Of a stretch of DNA of 64,000 nt, positions 43,137-50,326 are shown piece after piece; position 1 is the stretch's first letter, and each line of letters opens with the position of its first letter. The stretch covers positions 159,349 through 223,348 of the forward strand of contig DASXUQ010000017.1 in the NCBI GenBank assembly GCA_036504735.1, in the 5' to 3' direction. This DNA is from a bacterium. Its GTDB lineage: Bacteria > Electryoneota > RPQS01. The notes beneath the pieces were generated by a model. The model did not search any database and was not told the DNA's origin. It worked only from the letters and a program-made list of their open reading frames with translations. A program made the position numbers and the translations under genes.

Positions 43137-44167
43137 ACATTGCCGTTACCGGCTTAAATGCCACCGACAATCCCGGGCCGGGAATTCCCGTGATCCGCAG
43201 CCTGCGCGAAGCGGACGGCTGCGCCGGCCGCATCATTGGCCTGGCATATGATACTCTGGATCCGGGTCTGTTCATGAATGACATCGTGGATCACGGCTAT
43301 CTTGTGCCGTATCCCTCCAGCGGTTTGGACCCGGTGTTCGACCGGATCAAGGCGATCCATGAGCGCGAGCATCTGGATGTGATCGTGCCGACGCTGGATA
43401 CGGAAATGTATCTGTACTACAAGCTGGCAGACCGGCTGCGCGAGATGGGAATTCACACGTTCCTGCCGTCGACGGAGATGCTGAATCTGCGCGGCAAGGA
43501 TACTCTGGCGGCCTTCTGCACGGAGAATGACATTCTGGCGCCGAAGACGATGATTATCCGTTCGATGCAGGATCTGCATGCGATTCCGCAGCGGCTGGGC
43601 TATCCGGTATTCATCAAGGGAATTTTTTACGGCGCGACCAAGGCCTCGACCTTTGAGGAGGCGCTGACATCCTTCGACAAGTGCCGCCAGCAATGGGGTC
43701 TGCCGATTATCGCGCAGGAAGCATTGCAGGGGCCGGAGTTCAACGTGGCCGCGCTGGGAGACGGCAAGGGCGAAACCGTGGGCGCGGTGGCGATGCGCAA
43801 GACCTATATTACGGACAAGGGCAAGGGGTGGGCGGGAGTCTCCATTTACGATGAGGCTTTGCTGGAGCTGACCCGCACGGTGATCCGCAAGCTGCAATGG
43901 GCCGGCGGATTGGAACTGGAGTTCGTGAAGGATAAGCGCAACGGCGAGTATTATCTGCTGGAGATCAATCCGCGTTTTCCGGCGTGGATTTATCTGGCGA
44001 CGGCGGCGGGGCAGAACCTTCCGGCGGCGTGCGTGGATCTGGCACTGGGCAAGCCTGTTGCCGTGCAGCGCGAGTATGAGGTAGGGAAGCTTTTTGTAAG
44101 GTGCTCCTGGGACCTGATATCGGATATGAAGTACTTCGAACAGTTGACGACTGAAGGAGACGCGTAA
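43133..44167 (+). CDS. ATP-grasp domain ligase
   Basis: The 344-residue protein resembles stand-alone carbamoyl-phosphate-synthase-like ATP-grasp enzymes. It has an N-terminal Rossmann-like region (1-115, with MNIAVTGLNATDNPGPGI), then the ATP-grasp fold with GYPVFIKGIFYGATKAS (ATP lysine), QEALQGPEFNVAALGDG and the metal-binding end LELEFVKDKRNGEYYLLEINPRFP. Such enzymes join a carboxylate to an amine or another nucleophile using ATP through an acyl phosphate. The substrates here cannot be read. The start is GTG, overlapping the TGA of the PqqD-like gene by four bases; the next gene starts on the base after its stop. This tight packing argues that it acts with both neighbours. Confidence 0.88.
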   Translation: MNIAVTGLNATDNPGPGIPVIRSLREADGCAGRIIGLAYDTLDPGLFMNDIVDHGYLVPYPSSGLDPVFDRIKAIHEREHLDVIVPTLDTEMYLYYKLADRLREMGIHTFLPSTEMLNLRGKDTLAAFCTENDILAPKTMIIRSMQDLHAIPQRLGYPVFIKGIFYGATKASTFEEALTSFDKCRQQWGLPIIAQEALQGPEFNVAALGDGKGETVGAVAMRKTYITDKGKGWAGVSIYDEALLELTRTVIRKLQWAGGLELEFVKDKRNGEYYLLEINPRFPAWIYLATAAGQNLPAACVDLALGKPVAVQREYEVGKLFVRCSWDLISDMKYFEQLTTEGDA

Positions 44168-45526
44168 ATGGCCGCAGTGAAGAAACGCTATGAGCGACCG
44201 ACGATCATCAAGCAGTACTCCGGGATGATGAACAAGATCGGCGGCCGGGCATACGGCGCACCGGTGAGCGAGATCGAAGGCGTGCCCGTGAGCGAGCTTG
44301 TCGAGCGCTTCGGCTCTCCGCTGTTTGTGATGTCCGAACGGCTGATCCGCTTCAATCAGAAACGCGCCCACCGGATTTTCCGCACGCGCTATCCCAAGGT
44401 GCAATTTGCCTGGTCCTACAAGACCAACTACCTCGACGCGGTATGCAAGGTGATCCACGGGGAAGGCTCCTGGGCGGAGGTGGTGTCGGAATTCGAATAT
44501 GACAAGGCGCGGCGACTGGGCGTCCCCGGTTCGCAGATTCTGTTCAACGGCCCTCACAAGAGCACCGGCGCGCTGACCAAGGCCATCGACGAAGGGGCTT
44601 ACATTCACATAGACCACCATGACGAGCTGTATGACCTGATCGAGTTGACGGAGAAGATCGGCAAGACGGCGAACGTGGCGGTGCGGGTGAATATGGATAC
44701 GGGCATTTATCCGATGTGGGACCGCTTTGGACTCAACTATGAGAACGGCGAAGCATGGCAGGTGATCTCGCGGATTATGCAGGCGCCAACGCTGCGGCTG
44801 GCGGGATTGCACACGCACATCGGCACGTACATTATGGCGTCCGAGCCGTACCGGATCGCGGCGTCCAAGCTGGCGTGGCTGGCGAAAAACCTGCGGGAGC
44901 AGTATCATCACACGCTGGACTATATTGATATGGGCGGCGGGTTTGCTTCGCACAATACGCTGATCAGCCAGTACCTTCCCGCCGAGGGAGTGGTGCCGAC
45001 GCTGGAGCAGTTTGCCGACGCGATTGCTTCGGGACTGGCCGACTATGCGCCGCCGCCACCCGAGCAGCCGACGCTGTTTTTGGAAACGGGCCGCGCGCTG
45101 ATCGACGACGCCGGATTTCTGGTTACCACGGTACTGGCCAACAAGCGTCTGTCCGATGGACGGCGGGCGGCGATTATCGATGCGGGCGTGAATATTCTGT
45201 TCACCAGTTTCTGGTACAAACACACGGTATCGCCGGAGAAGGATCACGGCGCGGTGTATGAGGATACGGCGCTGTACGGGCCGCTGTGTATGAACATCGA
45301 CATGGTGCGCGAACAGGTGACGCTGCCGCCGCTGCAAAAGGGGGACAAGCTGGTGCTGCACCGCGTGGGAGCGTATGACGTGACGCAGTGGATGCAGTTT
45401 ATTACCTTGCGTCCGAACGTGGTGATGGTGATGGAGAACGGGTCGGTGGAGGTGATCCGCCGCGCGGAAACTCTTGAAGACCTGGTGAGCAAAGAGCAGA
45501 TTCCGGAATCGCTGAGGACGGCCTGA
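44168..45526 (+). CDS. Fold-III PLP-dependent decarboxylase with a leader-like N-terminal extension
   Basis: The 452-residue protein belongs to the diaminopimelate/ornithine decarboxylase group. Visible marks are SYKTN with the PLP Lys 85, HTHIG (215-219), the phosphate-binding DMGGG (255-258), ETGRALIDDAG (306-315) and the catalytic Cys 374 in GPLCMNID, where DapDC has GPxC. Before the enzyme comes an extra stretch (about 4-30), KKRYERPTIIKQYSGMMNKIG. Its YxxPxI spacing resembles leaders recognised by PqqD-type proteins in lasso-peptide pathways. The PqqD-like gene is two genes upstream. Substrate specificity for diaminopimelate is not established. The start directly follows the ATP-grasp stop; GAAGGAG lies nine bases upstream. 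Confidence 0.87.
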   Translation: MAAVKKRYERPTIIKQYSGMMNKIGGRAYGAPVSEIEGVPVSELVERFGSPLFVMSERLIRFNQKRAHRIFRTRYPKVQFAWSYKTNYLDAVCKVIHGEGSWAEVVSEFEYDKARRLGVPGSQILFNGPHKSTGALTKAIDEGAYIHIDHHDELYDLIELTEKIGKTANVAVRVNMDTGIYPMWDRFGLNYENGEAWQVISRIMQAPTLRLAGLHTHIGTYIMASEPYRIAASKLAWLAKNLREQYHHTLDYIDMGGGFASHNTLISQYLPAEGVVPTLEQFADAIASGLADYAPPPPEQPTLFLETGRALIDDAGFLVTTVLANKRLSDGRRAAIIDAGVNILFTSFWYKHTVSPEKDHGAVYEDTALYGPLCMNIDMVREQVTLPPLQKGDKLVLHRVGAYDVTQWMQFITLRPNVVMVMENGSVEVIRRAETLEDLVSKEQIPESLRTA

Positions 45527-45529
45527 GCC

Positions 45530-47746
45530 ATGTTTGCCGCGGACTCCAAGGGCAGACGGTTTGCCGATTCGGTTCTGTTCAGTTATGCGCAGCTTCTGTT
45601 CTCGAACCGCAGATGGTTCGGCGCGGTGCTGCTGGCGGCCACCTTCTTCCATCCGCCGAGCGGCATGCTGGCATTGGCCGGAGTGTGCCTGTCCAATGCC
45701 GTAGCGTACCTGCTGAAATATGATCCGGCGCGGATCCGCAGCGGGTTTTATGGCTTTAATGGAATCCTGCTGGGCGCGGCGTACGGGTATTATTTGAATC
45801 TAACGCCGTTTCTGCTGGCGATCTTCCCGATCTTTATTCTGATCTCGTTTGTAGTGGCGGCGGCACTGGAGAACTATCTGGCAACGGCGTTCAACCTGCC
45901 GGGGCTCAGTCTGCCGTTTGTGCTGACGCTGTTCATTGTCACCATCTTCCTTTGGAATTATGACGCCGCGATATTTCGCACGTCGCCCTTAGAGCAGTTT
46001 GCCGGCGCGGGCGCGCTGCCGGCGCAGGTGCGCGTCTACTTTCATTCGCTGTCGCTGATCCTGTTTCAATCCCATCTGTTGGCGGGAATGCTGGTTGCTC
46101 TGGGGCTGCTGCTGTTCTCGCGGGTGATGTTCGTGCTGTCGGTGGTGGGATTTGCGGCCTGTGCCCTGTTTGTGCAGTTGCTGCTGCCGGAACATACCGA
46201 ATCCTTTGCCGTGCTGGCGGGGTTGAATGCGATTTTGACCGCGATTGCCTTGGGCGGCGCGCTGATTATTCCGTCGCGGAAATCGCTGGCGCTGGCGGTG
46301 CTGGCGGTGCTGATGGTGGTGGTGTTCACCGGCGTGTTTGTGCGCATCACCAATCCGGTACATTTGCCGGTGATGGTGCTGTCTTTCAACCTGGTGGTGC
46401 TGGGGACGCTGTACAGTCTGAAGTTCCGCAGCCATTCCAGCGGGTTGGTGCTGCTGTATTTCCTGCCGGGATCACCCGAAGAGAATTACTACTACCATTC
46501 GACGGTGCGGGCGCGGTTTCATGCTCTGAAATATTTTTTGCCGGATCTGCCGTTTTCCGGCGCGTGGACGGTGTCGCAAGGCTACGACGGTCCGCATACG
46601 CACCGCGGCGACTGGAAGCACGCCCTTGATTTTGTGGTGTGCGGCGAAGACGGAAAGACCTACCAGAACGGCGGCCACAAGCCGGAGGATTATCATTGTT
46701 ACCGGCTGCCGGTGCTGGCGGCGGAGGCCGGGGAAGTGGTGGCGGTGGTGGATGGCATTCCCAATAACCGCATCGGCGAAGTGAATTTGCAGCGGAACTG
46801 GGGCAACACCATCGTGCTGAAGCATATGGAAGGGTTGTTCTCGGCGGTGTCGCACCTGGAGCCGGGATCGCTGCGGGTGTGCATCGGCCAGTGGGTGCCG
46901 CGAGGCGAAACGCTGGCCCTGTGCGGCAGCAGCGGACGCTCGCCGGAACCGCATTTGCATTTCCAGTTTCAGGCGACGGGCAAGGTGGGGGAGAAGACCT
47001 TGCCGTACCCCCTTGGGAGCATCCTCGAAGAGAAGGACGGGCAGTGCCGTCTGAAGGTTTCCGAGCCGCCGGCGGAGATGGCCGTGGTGCAGAACCTGAT
47101 GACGCAGCGGAACCTGAAAGTTGCCTTTACGTTTCCCCTGGACAGCGTGCACCGCTTTCTGTGCCGGTTCGGGGCGGCAGGCGAGCCATTCGAAGAGACA
47201 TGGGAAGTGAAGGTGGACGTTTACAATGTGCCGTATTTTGAGTCGTCCGCGGGCGCATGGCTGAACTTCTTTGCCAACGAGAAGATGTTTTACCTGACGG
47301 ATTTCCGGGGGAACAGACGCTCGGCGCTGTACCATTTTTACTTGTGCGCGATGCAGATGCCGCTGGGGTATTATCCGCGCCTGACGTGGACGGACGTGCT
47401 GCCGCTGTCCAAGGTGCTGCATTCGGCGGTGAAGCCTATCTCGGAACTGTTGCTGCTGGCGGGGCCGCAGATTCGCGCGGAGGTGGAGTTCCACTTTGAA
47501 GAGCCGCAGGCGGGGAACGGCGGAACGCCGGGGATTGTCAGCGAATTACAGGTGCGGGGCAAGGGAGTGTTTGCCGCGTACCGCAAGGCATCGCGCGGGC
47601 GGCTGCATCTGTCGGCCAGCGGCGCGGTGAGTGGTTTTGAATATTCCGAAGGAGAGCGCCCCGTGTTTTCGGCAGAAAGGGTTGCGGAGAGCAGCCCCGC
47701 TGCGGTCACGGCGAGCGTGGATGCGCTATCGTCACTGAAGGCCTGA
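45530..47746 (+). CDS. Urea transporter fused to M23 peptidase
   Basis: The 738-residue protein has two parts. Residues about 20-310 form 10 or so membrane segments with RSGFYGFNGILLGAAYG, the signature of urea transporters (SLC14/UT), and a second half-repeat starting near 220. Residues about 345-490 are an M23 (LytM-like) metallopeptidase domain: HTHRGDWKHALDF, PVLAAEAGEVVAVVDG, SHLEPGS and EPHLHFQF with His 475 and His 477 as likely zinc ligands. Residues 500-738 are a beta-rich domain I do not recognise. UT-M23 fusions occur in other FCB genomes. The peptidase should face the periplasm. It starts three bases after the decarboxylase stop, so it is part of the same operon. Confidence 0.88.
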   Translation: MFAADSKGRRFADSVLFSYAQLLFSNRRWFGAVLLAATFFHPPSGMLALAGVCLSNAVAYLLKYDPARIRSGFYGFNGILLGAAYGYYLNLTPFLLAIFPIFILISFVVAAALENYLATAFNLPGLSLPFVLTLFIVTIFLWNYDAAIFRTSPLEQFAGAGALPAQVRVYFHSLSLILFQSHLLAGMLVALGLLLFSRVMFVLSVVGFAACALFVQLLLPEHTESFAVLAGLNAILTAIALGGALIIPSRKSLALAVLAVLMVVVFTGVFVRITNPVHLPVMVLSFNLVVLGTLYSLKFRSHSSGLVLLYFLPGSPEENYYYHSTVRARFHALKYFLPDLPFSGAWTVSQGYDGPHTHRGDWKHALDFVVCGEDGKTYQNGGHKPEDYHCYRLPVLAAEAGEVVAVVDGIPNNRIGEVNLQRNWGNTIVLKHMEGLFSAVSHLEPGSLRVCIGQWVPRGETLALCGSSGRSPEPHLHFQFQATGKVGEKTLPYPLGSILEEKDGQCRLKVSEPPAEMAVVQNLMTQRNLKVAFTFPLDSVHRFLCRFGAAGEPFEETWEVKVDVYNVPYFESSAGAWLNFFANEKMFYLTDFRGNRRSALYHFYLCAMQMPLGYYPRLTWTDVLPLSKVLHSAVKPISELLLLAGPQIRAEVEFHFEEPQAGNGGTPGIVSELQVRGKGVFAAYRKASRGRLHLSASGAVSGFEYSEGERPVFSAERVAESSPAAVTASVDALSSLKA

Positions 47747-47793
47747 GAGCAAGGGCCTGTCTCTGAAATTTTACTATTGCGAAGGTACATTCG

Positions 47794-48438
47794 ATGAAAC
47801 CATTTCGTCTGGCAAGCGTGATCATACTTTTTGCGTTTCTGCTGCTGGCGGCGGGGCTGGTGCTGCACGCGCAGGATACCAAAGACAGCGTTGTCATCCC
47901 ACATTATAATGCCTCGCTGGCGCAGGAAGCGAACGGCAAGTATGCCGACGCTTTAAAGGAGATGGAAGCGATTCCGACCAACGCACGGAGCGATTACGCC
48001 GTGGTGCTGAGGTTTGGCTGGCTGGAATATATGAATGCGAAGTATGATCTGGCGGAGAAATATTACCGGCAGGCGGTGGCCGCGGCGCCGAAGAGCGTGG
48101 AAGCGCTGCTGGGTCTGACGCTGCCGCTGGCGGCGGTTCAGGATTGGACGCAGGTGGAAGCAACCTATCATAAGGTGCTCGCCCTGGAGCCTGTCAACTA
48201 TACGGCGCATTTGCGGCTGGGACAGATGTACATGAATCGCGGCGACAACAACGCGGCGGCGGCGCATTTTGCGAACGCGCTGGAGCATTATCCGGCGGCG
48301 TATGAGGCGGTGTTGTCATCGGGATGGAATGAATTCAGCCTTGGCAATAAGGACGCGGCGCGGCGGCTGTTCGAACGCGCGCTGATGATGAGTCCGGGAG
48401 ATACCAGCGCGCTGCGCGGACTTTCGGGTCTTAAGTAA
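47794..48438 (+). CDS. Exported TPR-repeat protein
   Basis: The 214-residue protein has an N-terminal hydrophobic signal or anchor (6-26), then about five TPR units (about 38-210), with YADALKEME, YDLAEKYYRQAVAAAPKSVEALLGL and DNNAAAAHFANALEHYP typical. It should work in the periplasm as a scaffold. GAAGGT lies seven bases upstream. It is 47 bases after the transporter/peptidase gene and touches the next gene, an outer-membrane barrel, so the two are coupled; TPR proteins next to such barrels often help assemble surface structures. Confidence 0.85.
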   Translation: MKPFRLASVIILFAFLLLAAGLVLHAQDTKDSVVIPHYNASLAQEANGKYADALKEMEAIPTNARSDYAVVLRFGWLEYMNAKYDLAEKYYRQAVAAAPKSVEALLGLTLPLAAVQDWTQVEATYHKVLALEPVNYTAHLRLGQMYMNRGDNNAAAAHFANALEHYPAAYEAVLSSGWNEFSLGNKDAARRLFERALMMSPGDTSALRGLSGLK

Positions 48439-48439
48439 G

Positions 48440-49312
48440 ATGACCAGAGCGTGTGCGGCGGTTATCCTGTTGGCGCTGACGTGCGGTGTTTCTTATGCCC
48501 GCACGTTTTCCGTTCGTCCCAGCGTGTTCGAAACACACGGCAGCTACACGGACCGGCGGACCTCGGAAGAGCACGCGGGGTATGTGACGGTGGCGATCCA
48601 TGACCGGCATTACCTGACGGCGGGCTACAGCGATTTGACGGTGTCCCATCCCGACTGGTCCTATCATCAGAAGATGCCGGTGGGCGGAGTGCTGCTGAGC
48701 CACTGGCCGTGGCGGATGAAGGCGTACGCGGGGTACATGGCGGGGACGTTCTCCTCGGCGCGGTTTTCCGGGTACGCGGATCACGCCACGGTGGGAAGTG
48801 TGGAGGCGATGTTCTCGCGGCCACTTTACGAGCTGGGCCTTTCCTATGCGCGGTTTTCGGGCAAGGGGCAGAGTTATGCCGTTCTGCCGCCGGGGCAGTC
48901 TTCGAAACTGACTTCGGAGCAGATTACGGGGCGGCTTACGTGCGTGTTGGCTTCGCGGTGGAGCGCCACGGTGCGGCCCAATTTCACACACGTCGAAGAC
49001 GGACGGACGCTGTATTCGCTGGCGGCTAAGGCGGTGTATGTGCCGCGTCGGCGCTGGACGTTTCAGGCGGGCGGGTTCATCGGCGAGCGCGCCTACTATT
49101 TCGACAATGATCTGCTGGTGATCTTCAACCAAAACGATACTCAGCGCGGGATGATCTTCGGCGAAGCGGAAACGCAGGTGTGGAAGAGCTTCTCGGTTAC
49201 GGCGGAGTACATCTACACCCATTTCGATTACAGTCCTGTGGCCGGATTGCCCGGCGGGACCTATTCGATCCGTTATCTGGTGGCCGGTATCAAGAGCCGG
49301 ATTCCGTGGTGA
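48440..49312 (+). CDS. Outer-membrane beta-barrel protein (YaiO-like)
   Basis: The 290-residue protein has a signal peptide (1-20, ending VSYAR) and then amphipathic strands of alternating residues ending in an aromatic C-terminus (LVAGIKSRIPW), typical of outer-membrane barrels. About 14-16 strands can be counted roughly. It resembles YaiO-type barrels found next to TPR proteins, but the match is weak. It starts one base after the TPR stop codon. A role in exporting or anchoring a surface polymer is possible; nothing in the sequence shows it. Confidence 0.75.
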   Translation: MTRACAAVILLALTCGVSYARTFSVRPSVFETHGSYTDRRTSEEHAGYVTVAIHDRHYLTAGYSDLTVSHPDWSYHQKMPVGGVLLSHWPWRMKAYAGYMAGTFSSARFSGYADHATVGSVEAMFSRPLYELGLSYARFSGKGQSYAVLPPGQSSKLTSEQITGRLTCVLASRWSATVRPNFTHVEDGRTLYSLAAKAVYVPRRRWTFQAGGFIGERAYYFDNDLLVIFNQNDTQRGMIFGEAETQVWKSFSVTAEYIYTHFDYSPVAGLPGGTYSIRYLVAGIKSRIPW

Positions 49313-49318
49313 AATTCT

Positions 49319-50020
49319 ATGAGTGAAGCGACCCTTGAAGAGAAATTTCTGACCAGCGTTTTTGGCAAGGCGGTGGGCGAGGACGTGTGCGCGGAAATTT
49401 TGCGACGGGCGGATAAGCAGACGTGGCCGGCCAACTCGATGGTGTTTCAGGAAGGGGACGCCGCGGTGGGGATGTTCTTTGTGGCCAGGGGGCTGATCAA
49501 GCTGGCGCGGATTACACCCGATGGGCGCGAGAGCGTGCTGAGCTTTGTGGAGCCTCCCGGGCTGTTTGCCGAGGCGGCGATATTCCTCGGGAAATACCCG
49601 GCGACGGCGATTGCCCTGGCGGACACGGAACTGCTGCTGCTGCGACGGCGGGATGTGATGGAGCTGATTGGCAAGCATGAGCCCTTTTTGAATTTCCTGT
49701 TTGGCGCGATGGCCAAGTGGTTGCAGCGGCTGGTTTCAAGAATCGATCAGTTGACCTTGAGCGATGGCACGGCGCGGGTCGCACGGTATCTGCTGGCCGA
49801 GCTTGACAAGCAGAAGCCGACACTGGATTTCAAAGTGCCGCGGGTGAATCTTGCCTCCAAGAAGGGAGACCTGGCGACGCTGCTCAACATGAACCAGCCG
49901 TCGCTTTCGCGAATCTTCCGCCGTTTGCAGGATGAAAAGGTGATTGACGTGCAGGGGCGGACGATCTATTTGAACGATCTGGGAGCGCTGAATAAGTTGA
50001 CATTGCCACCGCTTGAATGA
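49319..50020 (+). CDS. Crp/Fnr family transcriptional regulator
   Basis: The 233-residue protein has a cyclic-nucleotide-binding-type beta-roll (about 20-120: FQEGDAAVGMFFVARGLIKL, GLFAEAAIFLGKYPATAIALADTELLLL), a long dimerisation helix (about 125-150) and a winged HTH (about 165-225: KGDLATLLNMNQPSLSRIFRRLQDEKVI). It has no Cys cluster for an Fe-S centre, so it is not a true Fnr oxygen sensor. The PGLFAEAAIF region lacks the exact CRP cAMP-binding residues. It lies just before the quinol NO reductase gene, so it is a likely Dnr/NnrR-like regulator of that operon. Its last codons run into a GAAGGATGAAG repeat. Confidence 0.88.
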   Translation: MSEATLEEKFLTSVFGKAVGEDVCAEILRRADKQTWPANSMVFQEGDAAVGMFFVARGLIKLARITPDGRESVLSFVEPPGLFAEAAIFLGKYPATAIALADTELLLLRRRDVMELIGKHEPFLNFLFGAMAKWLQRLVSRIDQLTLSDGTARVARYLLAELDKQKPTLDFKVPRVNLASKKGDLATLLNMNQPSLSRIFRRLQDEKVIDVQGRTIYLNDLGALNKLTLPPLE

Positions 50021-50052
50021 AGGATGAAGGCGGAAGGATGAAGGATGAAGAG
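50018..50052. repeat. GGATGAAGG short-period repeat
   Basis: About four units of GAAGGATGAAGGCG/GATGAAG begin at the TGA stop of the Crp/Fnr-type gene. This is one of several short-period repeats found at gene ends in this window. Confidence 0.8.
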
Positions 50053-50090
50053 AGGCCGAGATGGGGCCTCCTGATGGGGTGATAATTTGA

Positions 50091-50116
50091 AAGCACGGAG
50101 CACCGTGCTTTTTTAT
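50091..50116 (+). terminator. Terminator after the Crp/Fnr-type regulator
   Basis: AAGCACGG (50091-50098) pairs with CCGTGCTT (50103-50110), followed by a run of T. It separates the 42-50 kb gene set from the NO reductase operon. Confidence 0.88.
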
Positions 50117-50326
50117 TTGCAGTAAATGTTAGTAGTTTAGTCTCTTTGTCGGATTATCCGGTTTTTTATCTTGTGGAAAGAACGGAGGGCTGGGCGGTGA
50201 GTAGATTGGGGTCATGCAAACCAAGACCCCGGTTCACAGCCGTATGTGACCGGAGGAACTAATCGGGCCATATCCGGTGACAAAGTCGTTGCCGGGATAG
50301 TCAAACATATAGCACAGAGAAGTAAG

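Noticed and set aside
43154-45652. An 832-codon minus-strand open frame opposite the ATP-grasp and decarboxylase genes
   Set aside because: It covers two recognisable enzymes, is full of His/Arg/Gln, and has no ribosome site or domain. It is a shadow.
50120-50320. Fnr/Dnr-type operator before the NO reductase gene
   Set aside because: I looked for TTGAT-N4-ATCAA-like symmetry and found no convincing match; TTGTCGGATTATCCGG is not close enough to call.
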